Made by a program: the position numbers and the translations under genes. The notes below the pieces were generated by a model, which was not told where the DNA came from, made no database searches, and saw only the letters and a list, made by a program, of their open reading frames with translations. Shown here in pieces: positions 1 to 9,421 of a DNA stretch of 64,000 nt. Every line of letters starts with the position of its first letter. Positions within the stretch are counted from its first letter, which is position 1. Source of the stretch: Paracoccus liaowanqingii (lineage in GTDB: Bacteria > Pseudomonadota > Alphaproteobacteria > Rhodobacterales > Rhodobacteraceae). The stretch is from positions 124,001 through 188,000 of the forward strand of contig NZ_CP040765.1 in NCBI RefSeq assembly GCF_004683865.2, read 5' to 3'.

Positions 1-244
1 TTAGTCGAACCTCCATCGCGCCAAGATGGGAGGACGTCGACCGGCTGGCCCGAGAAAGGAAGGCAGAGACAGCCTCCGGCGCCGCTACTTTGTCAAAAAA
101 ACTCCTTTGAAGAAGATCTTTGCCCAACAGGTTAAGCGCAGCCGAGTTCGCACGGTGCACAGATCCGTCCAAGGACATCACCAAGGCAGCTTCCTGAAGA
201 AACTCCAAATCAAGCCCGGCGACACCTGTATCTTTCGACGTCAT
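1..244 (-). CDS. PAS-domain sensor protein, N-terminal part (runs off window)
   Basis: An open frame of 81 codons starts with ATG at 244 and leaves the window at base 1 without a stop. Its start overlaps the stop of the upstream gene by one base (TGATGA), so the two are probably translated together. The residues after the start (LDLEFLQEAALVMSLDGSV, then AN-AALNLLG) read like the beginning of a PAS fold as found in sensor histidine kinases. No kinase domain is visible because the gene is cut. PAS identity rests on pattern only; the kinase is an inference from the neighbouring regulator. Confidence 0.6.
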   Translation of the reverse strand, partial: MTSKDTGVAGLDLEFLQEAALVMSLDGSVHRANSAALNLLGKDLLQRSFFDKVAAPEAVSAFLSRASRSTSSHLGAMEVRL

Positions 245-786
245 CAGTCTTCGACCCTGAAATATTCCCTTGTGTTCGGCTCGATGTTCTCGAGCGGCTT
301 CAGATGGACGATCACCTTGCAGCCAGGATGTCCGGTCGCGATTGCCTCCTCGATCTCGACACGGGCATAGCCGAGGTTTTGTGCAGTGATCGAGCCAAAG
401 ACATTCGATGTCATCATACAGAGCGAGGGACGCCCTTGCACGAAAGCACCAAACGGGCAGGCCCGATTTCCGAGGACGATGCGATCCTCGCGTTCTTCGA
501 TAATGAAGAAATCACCTTGAATCCGACGCTTCAGGTCGACAAGGACGTCTTGGACCTGCGCCCTGTCAAGCCGGTCGACCTTTAGCGCGGCCCGGTATGA
601 CGCATCGATCTGCTCGCCTATGGCACCACCAACAACACTGATATAGCCCGACGCCTCTGCCACTCCCACAACGCTTTCCAACGTGCCGGCCAATTCTCTC
701 AGCAGGCTTCGTAGAAAGATATCGCGCCCGAGGTCAACAGGGGCATTCTGAACAGAGGGCTCAAGCTGGTCGTTCGCTGCCTTCAT
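244..786 (-). CDS. Small regulator resembling methanogen output domain 1 proteins
   Basis: This 180-residue soluble protein starts at an ATG preceded by AAAGGTG; a GTG lies one codon upstream. The C-terminal two thirds contain a pattern (GNRACPFG near 109, [13 protein letters not shown] near 122, GCKV near 156) that I associate with small alphaproteobacterial proteins annotated with the methanogen output domain 1, which accompany sensor kinases. Three cysteines (about 111, 124, 157) could bind a metal or sense redox. The one-base overlap with the downstream PAS gene supports a shared signalling role. Family assignment is from memory and moderately sure; the ligand is unknown. Confidence 0.55.
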   Translation of the reverse strand: MKAANDQLEPSVQNAPVDLGRDIFLRSLLRELAGTLESVVGVAEASGYISVVGGAIGEQIDASYRAALKVDRLDRAQVQDVLVDLKRRIQGDFFIIEEREDRIVLGNRACPFGAFVQGRPSLCMMTSNVFGSITAQNLGYARVEIEEAIATGHPGCKVIVHLKPLENIEPNTREYFRVED

Positions 787-1005
787 CACGCACCTTTCGG
801 TTCAATATGGAGCGCTAACCCTCTCATTGACACACAAGGGCGCGAATTAGTGTAAACGGAAATTACGTATATATATCGTCCACGCAAGCATCTTCAGACG
901 CTTGCCTGAGTTTGAGACTGGTCGCATTAACGACCTGAAGGCAATTCAGTCCGATTGGGTACGTGGTTTAACCGGATGTAGCTGGAACCCGGAGCCATTA
1001 AGGTG

Positions 1006-1688
1006 TGACCTGCCCTCCGTTGGTCCCTCGGTCATAACGAGAGTCCGCCGGTTTGTGCGCTGCTCCCCGACCTTGGACCGCCGGATGCTGGAGTTTTCCG
1101 GCTCGGTCATGGCGACGGGCTGGCTGCGCCGCCGGGATAATGCAGGGCGATCGGGACGTTATATCCGATCGCACTATGAGGTCGGTCCTCGTTGTAGTGC
1201 CTACGCCAAGTCTCCAGTTTTTCCTGCGCGTCCACAAGGCTCATGAAGTTGCCATTGTCGCGCCATTGGTCCGAGCGGCAATGGCGACGCGCGTTCAGGC
1301 ATTCGGACCGGAGCTTGCTGTTGAACGCCTCGATGAAGCCATTGTCGGTGGGCTTGCCAGGGCGTGAGAAGTCCAGGGTGATATCGTTGGCGTAGTCCCA
1401 CAGATCGAGGTCGCGCGAGATGAACTCGCTGCCCGTCGACCCGGATCGTCCTGGGATAGCCGACCTCGGCACAGATCCGTTCCAGTGTCCGGACCACATC
1501 CTCGCCGCGGTAGGTGAAGCGCGGGTCAGCTGCTGGACAAAAACGGGAATGCGTGTCGACGATCGTCAGGATCCGCAGCTTGTTGCCTAGGGCGAGTTGG
1601 TCATGAACAAAATCCATGGCCCAGACATCGTTCAGCCCGACAGCCTCCTGGCGATCTTCGCGCAGTTTGGTCTTCACCGGGGGAGTGT
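1006..1688 (-). pseudogene. IS3-family transposase OrfB remnant with element end
   Basis: Two overlapping minus-strand frames encode the integrase-core (rve) part of an IS3-family OrfB: one has NDVWAMDFVHDQL and the other DNGSEF-like residues followed by FNSKLRSECLN and W-HYNE-RPHSA-GY. They are in different frames, with the break near 1440, so the gene is dead. The N-terminal half is missing; homology stops near 1688 where a different IS remnant begins. The sequence at 1006 (tgacctgccctccgttgg) looks like the 3-prime terminus of an IS407/IS51-type element. No second terminus is present. Confidence 0.75.
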
Positions 1689-1696
1689 CATGAACT

Positions 1697-1915
1697 TTGT
1701 GTATCTGGGCAGGCCCATGGGCCGAGCAGAACGACGTCGCCTGGCACTACATTGACCCCGGCAAGCCGCAGCGGAACGCTTTTATCGAGTCGTTCAACGG
1801 CAGTTTGCGCGACGAGCTGCTGAACGAGGAGATCTTCGACACCCTGGATGACGCCCGTTGCAAGATCGCCCTCTGGCACTATAACTACAATGCCCTCAGG
1901 CGACACTCCTCGCTC
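1697..1915 (+). pseudogene. IS3-family transposase C-terminal fragment
   Basis: The plus-strand frame contains [18 protein letters not shown] and [17 protein letters not shown], then [16 protein letters not shown], the typical C-terminus of an IS3-group OrfB. Only about 70 residues of homology remain. It is abutted on the left by a different, inverted IS3 remnant and on the right by an IS481-type remnant, so the three form a scrap heap of recombined insertion sequences. Confidence 0.7.
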
Positions 1916-1919
1916 GGTC

Positions 1920-2237
1920 CAGCCCTGAGCGCGAGACATTCGGGGCAAAAAAACTCCCGGACCACAGACAGAAGATCGTCAAGCAGAAGCAGCAACGACT
2001 TGCGCAGTGACACAGCCTCATGCCTAGGCGTGAGCATCGACTAAAACCTGTGCGGCGTGTGGCTTCGGTCATCGACGCTGTACCGGCTCCGCCACTCCTA
2101 GACGGTCTGCTTTGAGATGCCGTAGCGCTCCGCCACCCTCTAGGCCGGCTCCGTGTTTGCCTGAACGCGACCCTTATCTTCGGTGTCGCCGTTGCCTGCT
2201 TGTAAAGAGAGATTAGCATCCCCACCTCCCAACTCAA
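1920..2237 (-). pseudogene. IS481-type transposase N-terminal remnant
   Basis: Read on the minus strand with small frame changes, this stretch gives residues such as TPKIR near the start, RVAERYGISKQTV-like helix-turn-helix residues, then SVDDRSHTPHR and [12 protein letters not shown] segments, the pattern of the leucine-zipper/HTH N-terminus of IS481-family transposases. No single frame is intact. It fuses with the IS3 fragment near 1915. The family call is moderately confident. Confidence 0.5.
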
Positions 2238-2823
2238 AACTTGCCCAGCATAGATCTTGCCACGAAGAGCGCGGTCCAGCGATGGTCTATGTGATCATCC
2301 GGGATGGAAAAACAAACCTGCCCAATTTGTAAATAGCGTTTGGGTCAAGTCGGGAAATTTTTCATCTTACAGCCCGTCTCAAAAAAAATTCTGAAAGCCT
2401 ATTCAGATCGAAGCCTGAGAATAAGCAGGGCTCGGGAAACCTTTGCGTCGATCATGCGCTGAAGCCGGATTTTGCGTAGCCACCCGTCGCGCGCCTGCTG
2501 CTACCGATCAAGAGCGTCTTCAGTTTTATACCTCTATTTTTTTGCGGATTTTAACTTGATAGAGCTTCAAACTTCCATCAAGCCTTGGTGCATTCTACAG
2601 CTGACCGACCCAGATTTATAAATTTAGATGATAATTTCAGAGAAAATTAAAGAATAAGTACTTTCGCTAATAAAGGTCGTTTACTTGCAGGGAGGTGCGG
2701 TAACGTACCAACATATGTCATGCAATATTTCTCTGATTAGGTTAGTTGTAGCTAAGCGGCTCTCACCTCGACTGCGGGGCGTATAGAGAAGCATCGCACA
2801 AAATTTTTCCAGAAGAGGGCAGC
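2238..2823. other. AT-rich intergenic region, no gene seen
   Basis: About 590 bases of markedly lower GC than the surroundings. I see no open frame with a start, ribosome site and recognisable protein. It precedes the Crp/Fnr gene and is expected to carry its promoter. The low GC shared with that gene suggests that both arrived together. Confidence 0.5.
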
Positions 2824-3540
2824 ATGCCAAAACAATTGCCCCGCTTCGAAGGGCGCAACACTCTTCTGTCCACACTTTCCCTTGAAGATCAGGCTTTGAT
2901 TTCGCCTTATACCTCTAAGGTCTCGCTTCATCGGGGAATGATACTTGAAACTCCACAAAGGGCAGTTGAATGTCTTCTTTTCCCAACTTCCGGAGTCGTA
3001 TCAGTTGCTGTCTCCTCAGAACACCTAATGTGCACAATTGAGACCGGACTTTTTGGATTTGAAGGTATGTCAGGTGCTTCTGTTCTACTGAATGCGAAGG
3101 TGCCATCAACTTATCTATATGTTCGAATTTCAGGAAGTGCTGCAAAAATCGATACCACGGCGTACAAAGGCTTGGTAAGAGAAAGCTGGACAATACAACG
3201 ACACTTCCTAAAATTTACTCAATCTTTAATCACGCAAACGGCCTACAATGCATATGTAAGCAGATTTGATAATATCGAAAGACGGCTCGCCCGATTGCTC
3301 CTGATGTGTCACGATAGAGTGCTCTCCGACCGAATAGATATAACCCATCAACTCTTATCTAAAATACTGGCAGTTCGGCGATCCGGCGTAACGGTGGCGA
3401 CCCTAGCACTGGCGGGCAAGGGCTTAATCCATGCAGAGCGAGGTGAAATTCATATCGTAGATCGCAGTGGATTAGAGAAGTTGGTGGGGAACAGTTACGG
3501 CCCGCCTGAGGGCGAGTATAATAAATTGTTTAAGCTTTGA
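2824..3540 (+). CDS. Crp/Fnr-family transcriptional regulator
   Basis: A 238-residue protein with the layout of a Crp/Fnr regulator: a cyclic-nucleotide-binding-like beta barrel (about 10-130; LFPTSGVVSV, GFEGMSG), a long dimer helix (about 140-165) and a C-terminal winged helix (about 175-225; THQLLSKILAVRRSGVTVAT is the recognition region). It has no Fnr-type cysteine cluster at the N-terminus, so it does not look like an oxygen-sensing iron-sulfur form. The GAAGAGGGCAGC sequence just before the ATG gives a ribosome site. The gene is much more AT-rich than its neighbours and lies alone between IS debris, which suggests recent transfer. Ligand and targets are unknown. Confidence 0.85.
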   Translation: MPKQLPRFEGRNTLLSTLSLEDQALISPYTSKVSLHRGMILETPQRAVECLLFPTSGVVSVAVSSEHLMCTIETGLFGFEGMSGASVLLNAKVPSTYLYVRISGSAAKIDTTAYKGLVRESWTIQRHFLKFTQSLITQTAYNAYVSRFDNIERRLARLLLMCHDRVLSDRIDITHQLLSKILAVRRSGVTVATLALAGKGLIHAERGEIHIVDRSGLEKLVGNSYGPPEGEYNKLFKL

Positions 3541-3748
3541 ATGGTCATCGATTTTGTACACATACTCTATATCGAAAACGATATTATAATGATTTAATAA
3601 AATTGGAATGACAGGCTGTCCCTTACTGGGTCTGCCAGCACGTTTCGGTGATTAAAGCCAAGCCTTCCAGCAGTTCAGTGATTGGCGCAACGCCGAGGTA
3701 CTCAAGCCCATTTTCGGTGCTCAAACGGGCGAACCAGACCTAAGTAGT

Positions 3749-4833
3749 TCAGGCTGAACAACGCTGCCCGTGGGCGAGATAACCATTTCCTGTCCTGATC
3801 ACTTGCAAGATAGCGGTCAGAATGAGGGCCAACAAAGCCCTGAGGTGGGCCAGGATCTTGCGGATGTTATGGCCGCAGCCGCAGAGCACGGCGAAGATGG
3901 CGTCCCCGGACGTGCCTTTCAGTGGGCAGCGCGATAAACGTCCGTCTGTCTTCATGTGTCCGATCTCGGGCTCGATGGCGCTGCGTCGCCTCAGCAGCGC
4001 TTTCAGCCTCGGCGACAGGCCGCGGCGGGTGCCGCTGATCAGGACCTTCGTTTCCAACATCCCATGGCCGCGATACCCGCGGTCCACGACCGCCAGATCC
4101 GGGATCTGACCGGTCAGGATCGCAACCTGCTCCAGCGCTTCGGGCAGGGTGTGGCCATCGTAAGGATTGCCCGGCAGGGCACGCATGCCCACGACAAAGC
4201 CCTCGTCGATGGTGGTGGCCAGACTGACTTTGGTGCCGAACTCATAGCGCTTGCGTGCCTTGCCCTTGGAGATGCAATCGACCTCGGGCTCATGCAGGGC
4301 GTAGATCTTGCCGTGGCTTTTTGGGGACTGATGCAGCAGACGACCGACGAGCACGAGAGTGTCCAGAACCCGTTCGCGGAAGGACCCCTCCGCAATCCCG
4401 TCCAACTGCCGGCGAATATCCCGCAGGACACGACCGGTGTATCCCTTCAGCTGTTTCAGAGCCTTGCCCATGCGTTTTAACTGCCTGGCATGGGCGTAGC
4501 GCCCAATCCGCACCGCCAGGCGCGGGGCCAGGCGGTTGTAGTTCTGCCGCAGCGTGATCCCGCCTTCATCGGCAAGGGCGACAAGCTGATGACGGGCCCT
4601 CTCATAAAGACGTGCATCGGTTGGGTGGGCAATGTTCTTTTCCATAACCGTGGTATCGACGGATATGCGCGACAGGCTGCGGTCATCGACTGTCCTTGAC
4701 GCCCGCCCGGCCTCGATCGTCTTTGTCAGCAGCCACTCGGCCCCTTCCTCACCGATCCGCTTGCGCCAGCGGGTCAGAGAGGACGGATCGATCGGTGGGC
4801 GGTGCTGGAAGAACACCTCGCCGGTGAAGTGCT
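3749..4833 (-). pseudogene. IS5-family transposase, 5-prime part removed by a group II intron
   Basis: The frame encodes most of an IS5-group DDE transposase: FTGEVFFQHRPPIDPSSLTRWRKR near the start of the exon, ISVDTTVMEKNI (first catalytic Asp), VVDRGYRG (second) and RSAIEPEIGHMK (catalytic Glu region). The first few dozen residues of the family are missing: upstream of about 4833 the reading frame continues into group II intron RNA domains V and VI rather than transposase sequence. The matching 5-prime exon is not in the window. The element's outer end lies somewhere between 3541 and 3748 and could not be fixed. Confidence 0.85.
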
Positions 4834-4910
4834 GTCGAGTAGGCCGGGGGAATTCCACCCCCAGCCCCTCACAGAACCGTACGTGAAACTCTCGCTTCAT
4901 ACGGCTCTTG

Positions 4911-6155
4911 TCACCCAACCGTTGCGTGTCCGAGACGGGTCCAGTGAACGAAGAGACCAGGCATGCGTTTCGCGATACTGTTCAGGCGACGCAGGCTACG
5001 CCCACAGTGACCTTTGTACTGCTTGTGCTTCTTGCGGAGCCATGCCCCGAGACGCTCGTCGAAGTACGTGAACAGCTTCCACATCTTTGTAGGATAGAAC
5101 CGCCCATAATATCTCCACCAGCCGTCAAGGACGGGGTTGATCATTCGGGCGATGTCCACCAGTGGCAGTGGCGCGTGTTGTGGCAGCCGCCACGACCTGA
5201 TCCGATCCCGCATCCGCTTCAGCGCCTGCGGGCTCACGGCGGGCAAGAAACAGGTGAATATCCTGCCCCACCGGTTCTTCGCCATCCGGGGCCGGAAGGC
5301 AAAGCCAAGGAAGGTGAACTGGATCAGCGGATGGGAGCCACGCCGATTGCTGTCCTTGCAGTAGACCACGCAGGTCTTCTCCGGGTGCAGCGTGAGATGG
5401 CAATCAGCCAACCGCTGTTCCAGCGCCGCCTTGAGCCCTTCCGCTTCCTGCCGCGAGCGACAGTGACAGATGACATCATCAGCGTAACGTTCAAAAGGAA
5501 TGGCCGGGTTGTCCCGGCGCATCCACGTATCAAACGCATAATGCAAAAACAGATTGGCCAGTAACGGACTGACAACACCGCCTTGCGGGGTGCCGCGCGT
5601 CCGTTCCTCGAGCTGTCCATCGGGCAATTGCACCGGAGCCTTCAGCCATCGGTCAATATAGAGCAGAACCCAGTCCTCCTGACAGTGCTTCCGGAGGGCT
5701 CGCATCAACAGGTCATGATCGATCGTGTCGAAAAAGCCTTTGATGTCGAGATCCAGAACCCAGTCATGTGACCAGCATCGCTTGCGCGTCTGCTCCACCG
5801 CCTGATGAGCCGATTTCCCGGGGCGATACCCATATGAGTCCGGGTCAAATATTCCATCCAACCCGGGTTCGAGGTACTGTTTGATCACCATTTGAGCGAC
5901 TCGGTCCGCAACTGTCGGAATACCCAAAGGTCGAACCCCTCCGCCTGATTTGGGAATTTCCACCCTGCGCACCGGAGGCGGGAAATAGCTTCCCGATGCC
6001 AGCCGGTTCTACAGCTTGTAGAGATTGTTCGCCAAATCTCCGGCGAAGGCTTCGAGGCTTTGACCATCGACGCCCGCCGCTTTCCCATTCCCTTCCACCA
6101 GCTTATAGGCCTCCCAGACCATCCGCTTGGTAATCGGCAACGGTTTGTCCGCCAT
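4911..6155 (-). pseudogene. ltrA: Group II intron reverse transcriptase/maturase with internal amber codon
   Basis: From an ATG at 6155 the frame gives a 414-residue intron-encoded protein: RT0 region (VEGNGKAAGVDG), finger and palm motifs (GVRPLGIPTVADRVAQ; DLDIKGFFDTIDH; GTPQGGVVSPLLAN), catalytic FERYADD, then a thumb and maturase domain (GWWRYYGRFY). An in-frame TAG at 6009-6011 replaces a residue, probably Trp, in the conserved KL-NRLASGSYFPPPV stretch. Translation would stop after 48 residues unless it is suppressed or restarts at an internal ATG such as 5972, which would lose RT0. No HNH endonuclease domain follows. The catalytic residues themselves are intact. Confidence 0.85.
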
Positions 6156-6259
6156 CCTCATGCTCCTCCCGGGGTCACCGGTTGGCATGTGCTGACGGAC
6201 TGGGCGACGTGATCCCTTCGCTCCGCCGCCATTACAGCAGCTTCAACACTACTACGGAT

Positions 6260-7635
6260 GAGAAACGCGCGAAAGTTGGTGATGCCCTGAGGGGCGGCAT
6301 ATCATGGCGGTGTTCACGCGCCGTCAATTCTCTGTCGAGAAAGGGATATGCCACATGTCAGATACTACCATCACCCATCTGCCCGATCCATCGGGATTTA
6401 GCGCCGACGCGTTCACGGATGTCATCCGCGATGGCGCACGTAAGCTGATCGAACAGGCAATCCGTGCCGAGCTGGCCACGCTCATGGACGCCTTTTCCAA
6501 GGAAAGGCTTGATGACGGGCGGGCGCGTCTGGTTCGCCATGGACACCTGCCGGAGCGCGATGTGATTACCGGCATCGGCCCGGTGCCCGTGAAAGTGCCG
6601 CGCGTGCGGGATCGGGGCGTTGGCGAAGACAAGATCACCTTCACGCCCAGCATCCTGCCGCGGTATCTGCGCAAGGCGAAATCGGTCGAGGAGCTGCTGC
6701 CGTGGCTTTACCTCAAGGGCGTGTCCACGGGCGATTTCACCGAGGCGCTGGAAGCGCTGCTGGGGCCGAACGCTAAGGGCCTGTCTGCCAAGACCGTCAC
6801 GCGGCTGAAGGCTGACTGGTGGCAGGACTACGAGGCCTGGCAGAAACGCGACCTCGGCTCGCGGCGGTTTCTCTACATCTGGGCGGATGGCGTGTATTTC
6901 AAGCCGCGCATGGCTGAGGAAAAGCAATGTGTTCTGGTGATCGTGGGTGCCGATGAATACGGCCGCAAGGAGCTTCTGGCGATGACCGACGGCTTTCGTG
7001 AAAGCACGCAAAGCTGGCGCGAGGTGCTGCTCGATCTCAAACGGCGTGGCCTGAAACAGGACCCCAAACTGGCCATCGGCGACGGCGCCCTGGGGTTCTG
7101 GAGCGCGTTGCGCGAGGTGTTCGCCTCGACACGGGAACAGCGCTGTTGGGTCCATAAGACCATGAATGTGCTCAACGCGCTGCCGAAGTCCATGCAGGCA
7201 AAAGCCAAGGGCCATCTGCACGACATCTGGCAGGCCGAAACAGAAGCCGAGGCCAACGTCGCCTTCTACTTCTTCATCGAAACCTATGGTGTGAAATGGG
7301 ACAAGGCGGTCGCCAAGCTGGTCAAGGACCGGGACGCGCTGCTTACTTTCTACGATTTCCCGGCCGAGCACTGGAAACACATCCGGACGTCAAACCCGAT
7401 CGAGAGCACCTTCGCCACCGTTCGGCATCGCACAAAACGCACCAAGGGCTGCCTGAGCCGCAAGACCGGTCTGGCCATGGCGTTCAAGCTGATGATGTCG
7501 GCACAGAAAAAATGGCGCAAACTCGACGGCCAGAACCGCCTCCCCGAGGTCATCGCAGGGGTTGAGTTCAGGGACGGCATCCGCCAACTTCAAAATGCCG
7601 CTTGATCAGGCGTCACCAACTTTTGCGTATATCTC
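6260..7635 (+). mobile_element. IS256-family insertion sequence, complete
   Basis: A complete element of 1376 bases. The ends are imperfect inverted repeats: the left begins GAGAAACGCGCGAAAG and the right, read inward, begins GAGATATACGCAAAAG; both continue with TTGGTGA-GCC. A 9-bp direct repeat, actacggat, flanks it at 6251-6259 and 7636-7644, the target-site size expected for IS256. Removing the element restores continuous group II intron sequence, so it landed inside the intron. Confidence 0.93.
6355..7605 (+). CDS. IS256-family transposase
   Basis: Mutator-type DDE transposase of about 416 residues, full length for the family. Visible landmarks are LYLKGVSTGDFTEAL, the WADGVYFKPR segment with the first catalytic Asp, AIGDGALGFW with the second, RCWVHKTMNVL, and HIRTSNPIESTFATVRHRTKRTKGC around the catalytic Glu. 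The start is placed at the ATG preceded by AAAGGGATATGCCAC; an in-frame ATG at 6304 is possible but lies close to the element end. It is intact and probably functional. It is related to, but clearly distinct from, the transposase at 13813-15084. Confidence 0.93.
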   Translation: MSDTTITHLPDPSGFSADAFTDVIRDGARKLIEQAIRAELATLMDAFSKERLDDGRARLVRHGHLPERDVITGIGPVPVKVPRVRDRGVGEDKITFTPSILPRYLRKAKSVEELLPWLYLKGVSTGDFTEALEALLGPNAKGLSAKTVTRLKADWWQDYEAWQKRDLGSRRFLYIWADGVYFKPRMAEEKQCVLVIVGADEYGRKELLAMTDGFRESTQSWREVLLDLKRRGLKQDPKLAIGDGALGFWSALREVFASTREQRCWVHKTMNVLNALPKSMQAKAKGHLHDIWQAETEAEANVAFYFFIETYGVKWDKAVAKLVKDRDALLTFYDFPAEHWKHIRTSNPIESTFATVRHRTKRTKGCLSRKTGLAMAFKLMMSAQKKWRKLDGQNRLPEVIAGVEFRDGIRQLQNAA

Positions 7636-7933
7636 ACTACGGATCACTCCGCCCCTGTCGCGGGCATCGGTATTCTCCCTCGTGGTGTGTGCCACTTGCG
7701 GATTTCCCTTGGCATCCCACGCCAGGTTCCCTCGTTCCATGTCGACGCCTGTGATGAGATCATGCCGCCTATACACCGGCTGCCGCGTGGCCAGTAAGCA
7801 GGTCGCGTCCACGCTTGAGAACGGCGGTGCAAAAATCGGCCACGGTAGCGGCGGGATGATCCTGCTGCGGGCGGCGTAAAAGTCGTCCACCTTTACCCTT
7901 TCTGGCGACAGGGAGGGCGGGAGGATTTTCACC

Positions 7934-9421
7934 GTGGACTTGTATCGTAGAGTGCGATTGGCCTGTGCCGAGGGGATGAGCCAGCGCGAGGCAGCGCGTC
8001 ATTTCAACATCGCGCGCGACAGCGTAGCCAAGATGATGACGTTCTCGGTTCCGCCCGGATATCGGCGGACGGCCCCTGTGAAGCGGCCGAAGCTGGATGC
8101 CTACACCGGGATCATCGACGGCTGGCTGGAGGGCGATCGGGAGGTCCATCGCAAGCAGAGGCATACGGCGAAGCGGGTGTTCGAGCGGCTTCGCGATGAG
8201 CACGGGTTCGCCGGCGGCTACACGATCGTGAAGGACTACATGCGGGAGCGCGAACGGCGCGGCCGCGAGATGTTCGTGCCGCTGGCACACCCGCCCGGAC
8301 ATGCCCAGGCCGACTTCGGCGAGGCGGTGGCCATCATCGACAGTGTCGAGCAGAAGGCGCATTTCTTCGTCATGGACCTTCCGCACAGCGATGCCTGTTA
8401 TGTCAGGGCCTATCCAGCGGCGACCGCGGAAGCCTGGGTTGACGGTCACGTCCAGGCCTTCGCATTCTTCGGCAAGGTGCCTGCATCGGTCCTCTACGAC
8501 AACGACCGCTGCCTGGTTGCGAAGATCCTGCCGGACGGGGCGCGCCAGCGAGCCACGCTCTTCAACGGGTTCCTGTCGCATTACCTGTTCCGCGACCGCT
8601 ACGGCCGCCCGGGCAAGGGGAACGACAAAGGTAACGCTGAGGGCTTGGTTGGCTACTCTCGCCGCAACTTCATGGTGCCGATCCCGCAGTTTGCGACCTG
8701 GGACGCGTTCAACGCCCATCTGGAGGCGCAATGCCGCAGGCGTCAGGGGGATGTCCTGCGCGGCCAGTCCGAGACGATCGGCCAGCGCCTTGGGCGGGAT
8801 CTGGCTGCGATGTCCGACCAGCCGGCCGCACCGTTTGAAGCCTGCGATCAGGCCACTGGCCGGGTCAGCTCGCAGGCGCTGGTGCGCTACAAGACCAACG
8901 ATTATTCGGTGCCGGTTGCTTACGGCCACCGTGATGTCTGGATCAGGGGCTATGTCGCCGAGGTCGTGATCGGCTGCGGTGGCGAGGTCATCGCACGTCA
9001 TCCCCGCTGCTACGACCGCGAGGACATGGTCTTCGATCCGGTGCACTATCTTCCGCTCATCGAGCGCAAGATCAACGCCCTGGACCAGGCGGCGCCCCTG
9101 GCCGAGTGGGATCTACCACCAGAGTTCGCGATCCTACGCCGACTGATGGAGGCGCGGATGAACAAAGTCGGACGCCGCGAGTATGTTCAGGTTTTACGCC
9201 TGCTCGAGACCTTCTGCCTCGACGACCTGCACGCCGCCGTGAAGAAGGCGCTGCAACTGGGTGCCGTCAGCTTCGATGCCGTTAAGCACCTTGTGCTCTG
9301 TCAGGTCGAAAGGCGTCCGCCGAAGCTGGACCTTGATGTCTACCCCTACCTGCCGCGCGCCAACGTCGCGACCACATCCGTGGCGAGCTACATGTCCCTG
9401 CTGTCGGGAGATGTAGCATGA
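7934..9421 (+). CDS. istA: IS21-family transposase IstA
   Basis: A 495-residue transposase with an N-terminal helix-turn-helix (MSQREAARHFNIARDSV), an integrase core (GHAQADFGEA with the first catalytic Asp; VLYDNDR with the second; GNDKGNAEGLVGYSRRNF with the catalytic Glu) and a C-terminal beta region (RYKTNDYSVPV). The start is GTG behind GGGAGGATTTT. The stop overlaps the start of istB by four bases (ATGA), as usual in IS21 elements. Intact. Confidence 0.93.
   Translation: MDLYRRVRLACAEGMSQREAARHFNIARDSVAKMMTFSVPPGYRRTAPVKRPKLDAYTGIIDGWLEGDREVHRKQRHTAKRVFERLRDEHGFAGGYTIVKDYMRERERRGREMFVPLAHPPGHAQADFGEAVAIIDSVEQKAHFFVMDLPHSDACYVRAYPAATAEAWVDGHVQAFAFFGKVPASVLYDNDRCLVAKILPDGARQRATLFNGFLSHYLFRDRYGRPGKGNDKGNAEGLVGYSRRNFMVPIPQFATWDAFNAHLEAQCRRRQGDVLRGQSETIGQRLGRDLAAMSDQPAAPFEACDQATGRVSSQALVRYKTNDYSVPVAYGHRDVWIRGYVAEVVIGCGGEVIARHPRCYDREDMVFDPVHYLPLIERKINALDQAAPLAEWDLPPEFAILRRLMEARMNKVGRREYVQVLRLLETFCLDDLHAAVKKALQLGAVSFDAVKHLVLCQVERRPPKLDLDVYPYLPRANVATTSVASYMSLLSGDVA

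Larger units (their letters stand above)
4834..7815 (-). mobile_element. Group II intron, 5-prime truncated, carrying an IS256 insertion
   Basis: On the minus strand, a classic group II domain V is visible at 4873-4907 (GAGCCGTATG, loop, CGTACGGTTC), followed by a domain VI stem and a 3-prime end near 4834 (CCTACTCGAC) joined to IS5 transposase codons. A reverse transcriptase/maturase frame lies just upstream (4911-6155). Intron-like RNA sequence with phrases such as CCGTAGTAGTG and GTGGAGCGAAGGG continues to 6260, is interrupted by an IS256 element, and resumes from 7636 to 7815, where the IS21 element begins. The 5-prime end was not found. Boundaries of the 3-prime end are inferred from the consensus to within a few bases. 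Confidence 0.8.

Noticed and set aside
3822..4886. Several long plus-strand frames inside the IS5 transposase
   Set aside because: They are opposite-strand shadows of a GC-rich gene; none has recognisable protein features or a ribosome site.
6358..7380. 340-codon minus-strand frame within the IS256 transposase
   Set aside because: It mirrors the intact plus-strand transposase and has no family resemblance.
7769..9046. 425-codon minus-strand frame overlapping istA
   Set aside because: Shadow of istA; the composition is typical of antisense GC-rich frames.
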